A stretch of DNA of 13,396 bases from Pseudomarimonas sp964350895. GTDB taxonomy: Bacteria > Pseudomonadota > Gammaproteobacteria > Xanthomonadales > Xanthomonadaceae. A program made the translations under genes and the position numbers. The stretch lies in assembly GCA_964350895.1 (NCBI GenBank), contig CAYGMG010000110.1:1-13396 (forward strand). The letters are read 5' to 3'. The notes below the pieces were generated by a model that had not been told where the DNA came from, did not search any database, and saw only the letters and a program-made list of their open reading frames with translations. Shown one piece after another: positions 6,781 to 13,396 of the stretch (position 1 is its first letter; every line of letters starts with the position of its first letter).

Positions 6781-6820
6781 CGCGCCACGCCCGGCCTACT
6801 CGGCCGCCGCGGCCGGCGCG
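6781..6820. other. GC-rich inverted repeat at convergent gene ends
   Basis: The fibre gene and engB end only 15 bases apart. CGCGCC at 6781-6786 is matched by GGCGCG at 6815-6820, and CGGCC/GGCCG (6801-6805/6811-6815) form a smaller stem inside or competing with it. This could act as a bidirectional transcript-end structure reaching into the last codons of engB. There is no U-tract on either side, so the call is weak. Confidence 0.25.
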
Positions 6821-7416
6821 GAGAGCTCCAGCTGGGCGACCATCCAGGCGCGGGCCTCGGGAATGCCGAGCTCACGCAGCGAGGAAAACAGCTGCACGCC
6901 GACTGGCACCTCGCTCAGCGCGTTGCGCACCGCCTGCAGGGCCTTGGCTTGCTGGCCGCGAGGCAGCTTGTCGGCCTTGGTCAGCAGGATGTGCACGGCC
7001 ATCCCGCGGTCCATGCCGTAGTCGAGCATCAGGCGGTCGAATTCGCGCAGCGGATGGCGGATGTCCATGACCAGCAGCAGGCCCTTGAGCGACTCGCGTT
7101 CGCGCAAATAGCCGTCGATCAGGCCTCGCCAGTGCTGGCGGAGGGCTTCGGGGACCTCGGCATAGCCATACCCCGGCAGGTCGACCAGGAAGCGCTGCGG
7201 GGCGACCTGGAAGTAGACCAGCTGCTGGGTGCGGCCCGGCGTCTTGCTGGTCCGGGCCAGTTTGCCGACATCGCACAGGGCGTTGATTGCGCTCGACTTT
7301 CCGGCATTCGAGCGGCCGGCGATGGCAATTTCGATGGCGTCATCCGGCGGCAGCTGGGTGGGCAGATGGACCGCGCGAAGGTATTCCGCGGTGGCGAGCA
7401 GGTTGGGCTGGGGCAT
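6796..7416 (-). CDS. engB: Ribosome biogenesis GTP-binding protein EngB/YsxC/YihA
   Basis: This is a 206-residue cytoplasmic Ras-like GTPase needed for assembly of the large ribosomal subunit. It shows a G1 P-loop GRSNAGKSS (34-42), a G2 region with TSKTPGRTQ (56-64), G3 DLPGYG (79-84), G4 TKAD (146-149) and a late SS-containing G5 element, in the order and spacing typical of EngB. The frame continues upstream without a stop, but the ATG at 7416 is preferred: it has AAGGAAG about 5 bases upstream and gives the normal EngB length. It ends in an Ala-rich tail (APAAAAE). It is divergent from cytochrome c4 with 126 bases between them, an arrangement seen in other gammaproteobacteria, and convergent with the fibre gene. 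Confidence 0.96.
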   Translation of the reverse strand: MPQPNLLATAEYLRAVHLPTQLPPDDAIEIAIAGRSNAGKSSAINALCDVGKLARTSKTPGRTQQLVYFQVAPQRFLVDLPGYGYAEVPEALRQHWRGLIDGYLRERESLKGLLLVMDIRHPLREFDRLMLDYGMDRGMAVHILLTKADKLPRGQQAKALQAVRNALSEVPVGVQLFSSLRELGIPEARAWMVAQLELSAPAAAAE

Positions 7417-7456
7417 CAATACTTCCTTTCCGCAGCGCGTCAGTTGGTCGGTTTCA

Positions 7457-7485
7457 TTGACCCATCTGGGGGGCACTGGAATAAT
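7457..7485 (+). promoter_or_regulatory. Predicted sigma70-type promoter for cytochrome c4
   Basis: TTGACC (7457-7462, 5 of 6 matches to TTGACA), a 17-base spacer and AATAAT (7480-7485, 5 of 6 matches to TATAAT) form a near-consensus promoter pointing at the c4 gene. Initiation would fall near 7492, leaving a leader of about 50 bases. It is the best promoter match I found in the window. Confidence 0.65.
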
Positions 7486-7497
7486 TCGCAGGCTGTT

Positions 7498-7515
7498 GCC
7501 CGCTACTTCGCGGGC
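7498..7515 (+). other. Hairpin in the cytochrome c4 leader
   Basis: GCCCGC (7498-7503) and GCGGGC (7510-7515) form a perfect 6-bp stem with loop TACTTC, between the predicted start of transcription and the ribosome site (GGAG at 7531-7534). It could stabilise the 5' end or regulate translation. It leaves the ribosome site free. Confidence 0.4.
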
Positions 7516-7542
7516 CATCCCCACGATTTTCGGAGCCAGTTT

Positions 7543-8307
7543 ATGAGCTTTCGGCGCACCCTGGGCCTCGCCGGCATTCTGTTGTCCGCGGCGGCGTTCG
7601 CCCAAACCGAGTCTTCGCCCGCCACGGTGACCGCTGCGGAAGACCCCGCACCGGCCGCGGTGAGCGAACTCACCGAAGCCCATGGCAGCGCCAACGCGGG
7701 CGATGCCGCGGCCGGCGAGGCCAAGGCGGCGGTCTGCGCGGCCTGTCACAGCGCCGACGGCAACGCTTCCGACCCGCAGTACCCGAAGCTGGCCGGCCAG
7801 CACGAGCGCTACATCGCAAGGCATCTGGCCCTGTTCAAGAGCGGCGAGCGCAACAACGCGATCATGCTCGGCTTCTCGGCCATGCTGACGCCGCAGGACA
7901 TGCGCGACATCGGCGCCTTCTACGAAACCAAGACCATCGTCCCGGGCATGGCCGACGACAGCGAGATCAAGGACGGCCCGAACGCTGGCAAGAAGTTCTA
8001 CCAGGTTGGCGAGGCGCTGTTCCGCGGTGGTGATGTGGAGCGCGGCATCGCCGCCTGCATCGGCTGCCATGGCCCGGCCGGCAAGGGAAATCCCGGCCCG
8101 CCCTACCCGGCCCTAGGCGGCCAGCACGCCGGCTATGTCGCCGCCCAGCTGCAGGCCTTCCGCGACGGCACGGTCTACGGCCGCGGCGACAACGCCAATG
8201 CTGTGATGGCGGGCGTTGCCAAGTACCTGACCGATGAAGAGATCGGCGCGCTGGCCAGCTACATCGAAGGGCTTCACGCCAATCCGGGAACTGCTGGCGG
8301 AAAATAA
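7543..8307 (+). CDS. Dihaem cytochrome c4
   Basis: This 254-residue periplasmic electron carrier has two class I cytochrome c domains. A signal peptide (1-20, ending AFA) is followed by a 30-40 residue Ala/Pro/Glu-rich linker. The two haem sites are CAACH (65-69) and CIGCH (172-176). Met108 and Met222 sit at equivalent places (each 7 residues before a conserved Leu) and are the probable distal haem ligands. QHERYIARHL and QHAGYVAAQL are the matching post-haem helices of the two halves. Cytochrome c4 carries electrons from the bc1 complex to terminal oxidases such as the cbb3 type. GGAG at 7531-7534 supports the ATG. It lies upstream of dsbA, as in Pseudomonas, with a strong promoter in front. 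The linker before the first haem is longer than in classical c4, whose mature protein starts close to the haem. Confidence 0.95.
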   Translation: MSFRRTLGLAGILLSAAAFAQTESSPATVTAAEDPAPAAVSELTEAHGSANAGDAAAGEAKAAVCAACHSADGNASDPQYPKLAGQHERYIARHLALFKSGERNNAIMLGFSAMLTPQDMRDIGAFYETKTIVPGMADDSEIKDGPNAGKKFYQVGEALFRGGDVERGIAACIGCHGPAGKGNPGPPYPALGGQHAGYVAAQLQAFRDGTVYGRGDNANAVMAGVAKYLTDEEIGALASYIEGLHANPGTAGGK

Positions 8308-8331
8308 GGTCCGAGTGATTCTGCTGGGCCG

Positions 8332-8359
8332 GATTCGGGCGCCTTGGGGCGCCCGAATC
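8332..8359 (+). terminator. Strong hairpin between c4 and dsbA, no U-tract
   Basis: GATTCGGGCGCC (8332-8343), loop TTGG and GGCGCCCGAATC (8348-8359) give a perfect 12-bp stem 24 bases after the c4 stop. The sequence after it (ATTTCC) is only slightly U-rich, so it may partly terminate, protect the c4 mRNA 3' end or set the c4:dsbA ratio. It does not look like a full intrinsic terminator. Confidence 0.5.
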
Positions 8360-8411
8360 ATTTCCGGCACCGCTTTCCGCAAGCCCAAGACCTTTCAACA
8401 GGAGATGCCCG

Positions 8412-9053
8412 ATGCTCACCCGCCTGTTTGCCCTGGCCCTGATCGCAGCCGCCCCGGTGGCGCTTGCCCAATCGCCGGCCGATGGCCTGGTCGAAGGCCG
8501 CGACTACACCCTGATCGATCCACCGCAGCCGACCGCTGACAAGAGCAAGGTCGAGGTGCTCGAAGTCTTTGGCTACTGGTGCATCCACTGCGCCCACCTC
8601 GACCCGGCGCTGCAGAAGTGGAAGAAGGACCTGCCGGCGGATGTCGACTTCCGCTACGTGCCGGCGATCTTTCAGGGCGGCGTCGATGAGTTCTTCGCCC
8701 GCGCCTTCTACACCGCCGAGACCATGGGCGTGCTGGACAAGACCCATTCGGAGATGTTCACCGCGGCGGCTGTCGACCGCAAGATTCAGAGCCCCGATGC
8801 CATTCTTGACTTCTACGCCGACCAGGGCATCGATCGCGAGCAGTTCGAGGCGACCATGAACTCCTTCACGGTCAATGCCAAGGTTGCCCGGGTCAAGCAG
8901 AGCCTGCCTCGCTATGCCATCGAAGGCACGCCGACGATCATCGTCAACGGCAAGTACAAGGCGATGGCGCGCGGCGGCGGCACCATGGATGACCTGATGG
9001 CTACCGTGGACAAGCTGATCGCCCGCGAGCGCAAGGCCGCCACCGGCGGCTGA
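8412..9053 (+). CDS. dsbA: Periplasmic thiol:disulfide interchange protein DsbA
   Basis: This 213-residue periplasmic oxidase donates disulfides to folding exported proteins. A signal peptide (1-19, ending ALA) precedes a thioredoxin fold with an inserted helical domain. The active site is CIHC (57-60) in the context GYWCIHCAHLDP, and the cis-proline is Pro174 (GTPTIIVNG). Most well-known DsbA proteins have CPHC, so Ile at the second position is a notable variant, though the adjacent His is kept. AGGAG at 8400-8404 lies 7 bases before the ATG; another ATG at 8405 is out of frame. It follows c4 across a hairpin and is closed by a rho-independent terminator. It was probably named DsbA by family, and a redox partner DsbB is not in the window. 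Likely clients include the cysteine-paired exported proteins encoded nearby. Confidence 0.94.
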   Translation: MLTRLFALALIAAAPVALAQSPADGLVEGRDYTLIDPPQPTADKSKVEVLEVFGYWCIHCAHLDPALQKWKKDLPADVDFRYVPAIFQGGVDEFFARAFYTAETMGVLDKTHSEMFTAAAVDRKIQSPDAILDFYADQGIDREQFEATMNSFTVNAKVARVKQSLPRYAIEGTPTIIVNGKYKAMARGGGTMDDLMATVDKLIARERKAATGG

Positions 9054-9074
9054 TCCGGCACTCCGCGAGTCTCG

Positions 9075-9104
9075 AACGGGCGCACTTTCGGGTGCGCCCG
9101 TTTT
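9075..9104 (+). terminator. Rho-independent terminator after dsbA
   Basis: AACGGGCGCAC (9075-9085), loop TTTCGG and GTGCGCCCGTT (9092-9102) form a perfect 11-bp stem that runs into TTTT and then GCTTTG. It starts 21 bases after the dsbA stop. It separates the c4-dsbA unit from the EEP gene, which therefore needs its own promoter or read-through. Confidence 0.85.
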
Positions 9105-9158
9105 GCTTTGTGACGATGCCAGCTTGCGGTGCCTGCCGCGCACCCCAAGAATGAACCC

Positions 9159-9956
9159 ATGTCCGACGCCTCGCCGCCGCTGCGCCTGCTCAGTGCCAAT
9201 ATCCAGGCCGGCGCCCGCACCGATGCCTTTCGCGACTACCTGACCCGCCTGCATAGCCAGGTCCTGCCGCACGCCAGCAAGCGCGGCAATCTGGAGCATT
9301 TCGCCGGCCACCTGGGTGATTTCGATCTGGTCGGCCTGCAGGAGAGCGACCCCGGCTCGCTGCGCTCGGGCTTTCTCAACCAGACCCACTACCTCGCCGA
9401 GCGCGCCGGATTTCCCTACTGGAGCCATCAGCCCAACCGCAAGGTCGGACGCTTTGCGACCAGTGCCAATGCCCTGCTCTGCCGGCGCGCCCCGGATGAG
9501 GTCCGAGACTATCCGCTGCCCGGACGGATCGCTGGACGCGGCGTGCTCTGGGCGCGTTTTGGCAGCGAGCGCGATGCCCTTGTGGTCTTGATCGCCCACC
9601 TATCGCTGGGCGCCAAATCGCGACTGGCCCAGCTCGCCTTCATCGCCGAACTGGTGCAGGAAGCCCCGCATGCGGTGCTGATGGGTGACCTCAACTGCGA
9701 AGCCGACTCCGGCGAGCTGCGCCATTTCTACCGCAAGTCCGGATTCGAGCCGCCGGACGACCGCCTGCCGACCTTCCCCAGCTGGAAGCCCAAGCGCGCC
9801 ATCGACCACATCCTGACCACCAGCAACCTGCCGGTGCGGCGCCGCTGGGCCTTGCCCAACCTGGCCTCGGATCACTTGCCGATGGCCGCCGAGATCGACC
9901 TGCCGGGAGGCGCAGGAAAGCTGGCGCAGTCGCTGGCCGCCGAGCCACAAGGCTGA
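9159..9956 (+). CDS. Endonuclease/exonuclease/phosphatase (EEP) family protein
   Basis: This is a 265-residue predicted cytoplasmic metal-dependent phosphohydrolase; no signal peptide is seen. The EEP catalytic motifs appear in order: SANIQAG (12-18, metal-site Asn14), GLQE (59-62, Glu62), a VLIAHLSLG strand with the conserved His, GDLN (176-179, Asp177/Asn179), IDHI (about 215-218) and SDH (237-239, Asp238/His239). The frame opens at a GTG at 9129, but the ATG at 9159 is preferred; its AAGAA ribosome site is weak. The substrate is not predictable (nucleic acid, phospholipid or inositol phosphate in different EEP members). Position after c4-dsbA matches a conserved neighbour seen in Pseudomonas. 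It converges on the TonB receptor gene with 26 bases between stops, where I see no terminator. Confidence 0.9.
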   Translation: MSDASPPLRLLSANIQAGARTDAFRDYLTRLHSQVLPHASKRGNLEHFAGHLGDFDLVGLQESDPGSLRSGFLNQTHYLAERAGFPYWSHQPNRKVGRFATSANALLCRRAPDEVRDYPLPGRIAGRGVLWARFGSERDALVVLIAHLSLGAKSRLAQLAFIAELVQEAPHAVLMGDLNCEADSGELRHFYRKSGFEPPDDRLPTFPSWKPKRAIDHILTTSNLPVRRRWALPNLASDHLPMAAEIDLPGGAGKLAQSLAAEPQG

Positions 9957-9982
9957 GCCGCCACGGCCGGCAACCGGGTCGG

Positions 9983-12814
9983 TCAGAATGCGACTTCGGC
10001 GCGCAGATACCAGTAGCGACCCGGCAAATCGTAGGTCGAGGCTTCGTAGCCGTTCAGGGCGCAGCTCAGGCAGGCGGGCGGGTCGCGGTCGAACAGGTTG
10101 TTGGCACCCAGGACCACGTGGGTCGGCGCCATCCACTCAAAGCGCCAGCCCAGCTGCAGGTCGTGCATTGTCGTGCTGCCCAGTCGATTGCGTCCACGCT
10201 GCGGATCGGAACAGGCAGCAAAGCCGACGGCGCGGCCGCAGGCTTCCTCCACCGCATCGATGTGCCGCGACGTCCACAGCAGCTCGGCATCGCCCAGCCG
10301 CCAGTCCAGCTGCACGGTCGAGGTCCACTCGGGGATGGCGCTGTCGTTCACCACCAGGCCCTCGCGGCGCGGCTGTCGCGCGCCCATGCCGTCGAACTCG
10401 CGATAGGCGAACACATAGCTGTTCAGCCAGCGCAGACGCAGCTGGCCCAGGGGCATCTCTGGCCATAGCCAGTCGATGTGCAGGTCGGCGCCCTCGGTCT
10501 CGATACGGCCGAAATTCTGCAGCCGGTTGCCGAACGCGACGATATTGCCGGCCGGCCCGCGCTCGATGGTGTCGCAGAACGGCGAGCCCGGCCCGCCGGC
10601 CACGCACAGGTCGAGCTGGGTCTGCGGATCGAGCGCCTGGATGGCGTGGTCGATGCGATGCGAGTAGCCGGTCAGCTCGATGTCCAGCGCCTGCGACCAG
10701 GCGCTGCCCTGCGCCGCCCGCGGGCTGAACACCATGCCCAGCGAATAGCTGTCGGAATGCTCGGGCACCAGCTGCGGATTGCCGCCGGTCAGCACGGCGA
10801 GCTGCTGGTTGGTCTGCGGCACGCCGGACGGCACACCGAAGGCGCTGCAGTCACGCGCTGCCGGCTGCCCATCGGGCTGGACCAGGCAGGGATCGACCAG
10901 GAAGGCATCGAAGCGTGACGCGGCGCCGAACAGCTCGCCGATCGACGGCGCGCGGAAGCCTTCGGCAATGGTGCCGCGGAGCAGCAGGTTGTCGCCGAAC
11001 TGCCAGCGGAAGCCGGCCCGCGCGGTGCTCTCGCCGCTGGCCCCGGAATAGTCCGAATAGCGCAGGGCGGCGCTGAGGTCCAGCTGCGAGGCGGCGCTGG
11101 CCAGCAAGGGCAGGTTGCCTTCCAGATAGACCTCGTTGACCTCGAAGCTGCCGCGGGTGGGCAGCGAGGGCACGCCGTTGTAGTCGCCGGCCACGGTCAG
11201 CGGATCGGGCTGGTAGTAGCCGTCGCGCTCGCGGCGCTCGACGCCCGCCGCGATGGCCAGCGGACCGGCCCAGAGGTTGAGCAGGTCGCCGCTGAGGTTG
11301 GCGTTGAACAGTGCCAGGTCATTGGCGCTGCGGTCGCGCAGCAGCGGCTGGATGTAGGCCAGCATCGGCGCGCTGATCGATCCTACGCCGCCGAACAGAT
11401 CGAGCGGCACGCAGCCCGGATCGGCCGCGCAGGCATCGACCGGGCCCAGCGCGCGATTGATCCGCCGCAGGTCGTAGCTGCCGCTGTTGCGCTGCTCGGC
11501 GCGATTGCGGCTGCTGGCGACATTGATGTCCCAGTACCAGGGCGACAGTTCGCCTTCGAAGCTGCCCTCGAGACCGAAAGCCAGGTAGGCGGTATCGACT
11601 TCCTGACTGAAAACCCGCGGCCCGCCCTCGACCGGCCGCCGGGCCAGCAGCAGCAGGGTCGGATCACTGCCGCGGCTGTCGAGATCGAAACCGAACGGAT
11701 TGAACGGGTGGTTGGCCGGGATGACGATCTGGTCGGCCAGCGGATTGCCGGTGCCGGCGGTGGCGCCGAGGAAGATCGGCTCGGGCGCCGCCCGCTGCGC
11801 GCTGCGCCGGCGATTGAGCAGGGTGCGCAGGTAGCCGCTGACCTGGTCATTGAACTCGAAGCGCGCCTGCAGGAAGGCCGCCTCGCGCCGTGACGGCGTC
11901 AGCGCCAGGTTCTCCGCGGCGAAGTTGTAGCGCTCGAGGTCACTGAACGGGACGAAGCCGGGCAGCTCGCCGCCGGGACCGATGGCGGTGAAGCCGCTGC
12001 CCGCGGTCAGGTCGCGCAGTTGGCCGCTGAGCGGATCGCGGAGCAGGAAGCGGCCGTCCGGGGTAGCCACCGAGCCCAGCTGCAGGCCGGTGCCCGGCAC
12101 CGGCAGGGCGCTCAGCGCACGGTCGCGGGAAAACACCTCCTGCTGGTCTAGCACCGACAGCGCGCCGAACAGCGACAGCGGGCCGCGGCGCAGCCCGTAG
12201 CTGAGCTCGGCCGCTGCCAGCTCGCCGTCGCCCTGCTGATAGCCGCCCGCGTGCAGGGCCGCGCGTCCGCCCTCGACCTCACGCCGGGTAATGATGTTGA
12301 TCACCCCGGCCACCGCGTCGGAGCCGTAGATCGACGAGGCGCCGTCCTCGAGCACGTCGATCCGCTCGACGATGGCCAGCGGGATGGTGTTGAGATCGCT
12401 GCACGAGGACACGCCCGAGGCCGAGGCCTCGGCGACCCAGCGCACGCCGTCGACCAGCACCAGCACCCGCTTGCAGCCCAGGTGTCGCAGGTCGACCGTG
12501 GTCGCACCGGCGCCGACGCCGCCGCTGTCGGCAGGAAAGCCGAAGTTGCCGCTGCGATTGAACCGGGTGTTGAGGGCCGAGCCGGACGAGGTCAGCTGCT
12601 GCAGGACGTCGCCGACGCTGGCAAGACCGCTGCGCTCGATGTCGCTGCGCGACAGGGTGTGCAAGGGCGCCTGCCCCTCGATCATCGCCTTGCGGATCCG
12701 CGAGCCGGTGACTTCGACCCGATCCAGGGCACGCTGCTGCGCCGCAACTTCGGCGCTGCCGAGCAGGCTGGCCAGAGCCAGCGCCAGAGGAGCAAAAAGG
12801 GGGATACCGCGCAT
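9983..12814 (-). CDS. TonB-dependent outer-membrane receptor
   Basis: This 943-residue outer-membrane transporter has a signal peptide (1-25, ending VAA), then DRVEVTGSRI (31-40). The plug domain (about 41-178) has VLVLVDGVRW near 117-126 and RIDVLEDGASSIYGSDAVAGVINIITRR (151-178), both standard plug signatures. The rest is a 22-strand barrel with beta-strand pairs such as LRGTIAEGFRAPSIGELFG, and it ends in an aromatic residue (AEVAF), as expected for Bam-mediated insertion. Twelve cysteines fall into six close pairs (for example 114/138, DACAADPGC, LSC near the end), fitting disulfides in plug and loops. The substrate is unknown: no siderophore- or vitamin B12-specific feature stands out, and no TonB/ExbBD or iron regulator is nearby. 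The ATG at 12814 has a short AGGA ribosome site. It lies 140 bases after the TauE/SafE gene on the same strand. Confidence 0.95.
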   Translation of the reverse strand: MRGIPLFAPLALALASLLGSAEVAAQQRALDRVEVTGSRIRKAMIEGQAPLHTLSRSDIERSGLASVGDVLQQLTSSGSALNTRFNRSGNFGFPADSGGVGAGATTVDLRHLGCKRVLVLVDGVRWVAEASASGVSSCSDLNTIPLAIVERIDVLEDGASSIYGSDAVAGVINIITRREVEGGRAALHAGGYQQGDGELAAAELSYGLRRGPLSLFGALSVLDQQEVFSRDRALSALPVPGTGLQLGSVATPDGRFLLRDPLSGQLRDLTAGSGFTAIGPGGELPGFVPFSDLERYNFAAENLALTPSRREAAFLQARFEFNDQVSGYLRTLLNRRRSAQRAAPEPIFLGATAGTGNPLADQIVIPANHPFNPFGFDLDSRGSDPTLLLLARRPVEGGPRVFSQEVDTAYLAFGLEGSFEGELSPWYWDINVASSRNRAEQRNSGSYDLRRINRALGPVDACAADPGCVPLDLFGGVGSISAPMLAYIQPLLRDRSANDLALFNANLSGDLLNLWAGPLAIAAGVERRERDGYYQPDPLTVAGDYNGVPSLPTRGSFEVNEVYLEGNLPLLASAASQLDLSAALRYSDYSGASGESTARAGFRWQFGDNLLLRGTIAEGFRAPSIGELFGAASRFDAFLVDPCLVQPDGQPAARDCSAFGVPSGVPQTNQQLAVLTGGNPQLVPEHSDSYSLGMVFSPRAAQGSAWSQALDIELTGYSHRIDHAIQALDPQTQLDLCVAGGPGSPFCDTIERGPAGNIVAFGNRLQNFGRIETEGADLHIDWLWPEMPLGQLRLRWLNSYVFAYREFDGMGARQPRREGLVVNDSAIPEWTSTVQLDWRLGDAELLWTSRHIDAVEEACGRAVGFAACSDPQRGRNRLGSTTMHDLQLGWRFEWMAPTHVVLGANNLFDRDPPACLSCALNGYEASTYDLPGRYWYLRAEVAF

Positions 12815-12954
12815 GTCCTGCCTGCAACCGGGCCGCCGCGGCCGCTTCCAAGGCGGCTACTGTCCCATCACGGGGCCTCCACCGGCAACCGCCTTGCGCC
12901 GGGTGGACCGGCAACCGGCTCCCCGTGGGGCGCCAACGACCGCCAGTCCGGGGC
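12815..12954. promoter_or_regulatory. Upstream region of the TonB receptor with paired direct repeats
   Basis: This 140-base intergenic region should hold the receptor promoter (minus strand). The 11-base string ACCGGCAACCG occurs twice, at 12881-12891 and 12907-12917, 26 bases apart, about 2.5 helical turns. A shorter GCAACCG is at 12824-12830. On the minus strand the repeat reads CGGTTGCCGGT, and TTGCCG could also serve as a -35 element. No Fur-box-like AT-rich palindrome is visible. An operator role is inference. Confidence 0.35.
12881..12917. repeat. Two direct 11-base repeats
   Basis: ACCGGCAACCG is repeated exactly with a 26-base period upstream of the TonB receptor gene. Ten bases of the same word (CCGGCAACCG) also lie at 9967-9976, just after that gene's stop, so the word flanks it on both sides. 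Confidence 0.5.
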
Positions 12955-13396
12955 TCAGCCCAGCGCCATCTGCAGCGCTACCAGAATCAGCAGACCGGCA
13001 AAGATCCGCTTCAAAGTCGGCCCACCCAGACGGTGCGCCAGCCGCGCTCCGAGCGGCGCCATCAGCACCGAAGCGGCGGCGATGCCGATGGCGGCCGGCA
13101 GATAGACGTAGCCCACCGCGCCTTCAGGCATCGACAGCCCTGCGGGCGCGGCCAGCGCATAGCTGAGCGCCGAGGACAGGGCGATCGCCACTCCGCAGGC
13201 CGAGGAGCTGCCCACGGCGCGGACCGGCGCCGCGCCGAGCATGACCAGCAGGGGCACGGTCATGCTGCCGCCGCCGATGCCGACCAGGGCGGAAACGGCG
13301 CCGATCCCGCCGCCGGCTGCGAGCAGCCAGGGCGAACGCGGCTGCTCGCTGTGCCCGAGCGCCGGTGGCTGGCCGAACAGCAGCTGGCTGGCGGCG
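12955..13396 (-). CDS. TauE/SafE-family membrane permease, C-terminal part (truncated by window edge)
   Basis: About 146 residues are visible. The frame is open to the right edge and the start lies beyond 13396; an internal ATG at 13263 is not the real start, because the conserved motif begins before it. The segment GGGIGAVSALVGIGGGS followed by MTVPLL is the typical glycine-rich repeat motif of the second half of sulfite/sulfonate exporter (TauE/SafE) proteins. At least four hydrophobic segments are visible: around the glycine motif, SSACGVAIALSSALSYALAA, YVYLPAAIGIAAASVLMA and FAGLLILVALQMAL. It is an inner-membrane transporter whose substrate varies in the family (sulfite, sulfonates, other anions). 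It is upstream of the TonB receptor on the same strand; the 140-base gap suggests separate transcription is possible. Confidence 0.9.
   Translation of the reverse strand, partial: AASQLLFGQPPALGHSEQPRSPWLLAAGGGIGAVSALVGIGGGSMTVPLLVMLGAAPVRAVGSSSACGVAIALSSALSYALAAPAGLSMPEGAVGYVYLPAAIGIAAASVLMAPLGARLAHRLGGPTLKRIFAGLLILVALQMALG

Noticed and set aside
7417..8070. N-terminal extension of engB running across the c4 gene.
   Set aside because: The extra frame is antisense to the cytochrome c4 coding sequence. EngB proteins start near the ATG at 7416, which has a good ribosome site.
12955..13263. A complete small membrane protein of 102 residues starting at 13263.
   Set aside because: The reading frame and the TauE/SafE glycine-rich motif continue upstream without a stop to the window edge, so this is the C-terminal part of a larger permease.

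Overview
The window is a GC-rich (roughly two-thirds G+C by eye), densely coded bacterial chromosome segment. It most resembles a gammaproteobacterium of the Xanthomonadales/Lysobacterales group. The reasons are a plant-type glutamate-cysteine ligase, the block engB | cytochrome c4 - dsbA - EEP phosphatase that is also known from Pseudomonas and relatives, a cysteine-rich TonB-dependent receptor, and secreted proteins with an IFxxGFE-like motif. The taxonomic call is inference from gene content only. I see no phage, IS, CRISPR, tRNA or rRNA genes.

Layout, left to right. Positions 1-119 are non-coding or undetermined, with two back-to-back GC palindromes. Positions 120-2943 (minus) form a probable operon: gshA, then two tandem UPF0149 (YgfB/YecA-like) genes that overlap by ATGA; only the distal one keeps a zinc/iron-binding SEC-C tail. 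Positions 2944-3153 are intergenic. Positions 3154-4317 (minus) encode a UGT/MurG-like glycosyltransferase. Only 25 bases away and divergent is a coupled plus-strand pair: a 102-residue secreted protein of unknown function (4343-4651) and a 710-residue secreted fibre-like protein ending in a peptidase S74 self-cleaving trimerisation chaperone (4648-6780). engB (6796-7416, minus) converges on the fibre gene with 15 bases between them. Positions 7543-9956 (plus) carry dihaem cytochrome c4, dsbA and an endonuclease/exonuclease/phosphatase-family gene, with a good sigma70-type promoter before c4, a hairpin between c4 and dsbA, and a rho-independent terminator after dsbA. Positions 9983-12814 (minus) encode a TonB-dependent receptor. 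The right edge (12955 to beyond 13396, minus) holds the C-terminal part of a TauE/SafE permease.

How the genes relate: most of the window is core housekeeping (glutathione synthesis, ribosome assembly, electron transfer, envelope disulfide formation). DsbA has obvious potential clients here: the TonB receptor has 12 cysteines falling into six close pairs, and the mature fibre protein has six cysteines, four of them in a duplicated module. The least ordinary element is the two-gene secreted unit 4343-6780, a phage-tail-spike-type autochaperone fibre on a chromosome with no phage genes around it, translationally coupled to a tiny exported partner. It is the best candidate here for something undescribed, but its function cannot be settled from sequence alone.
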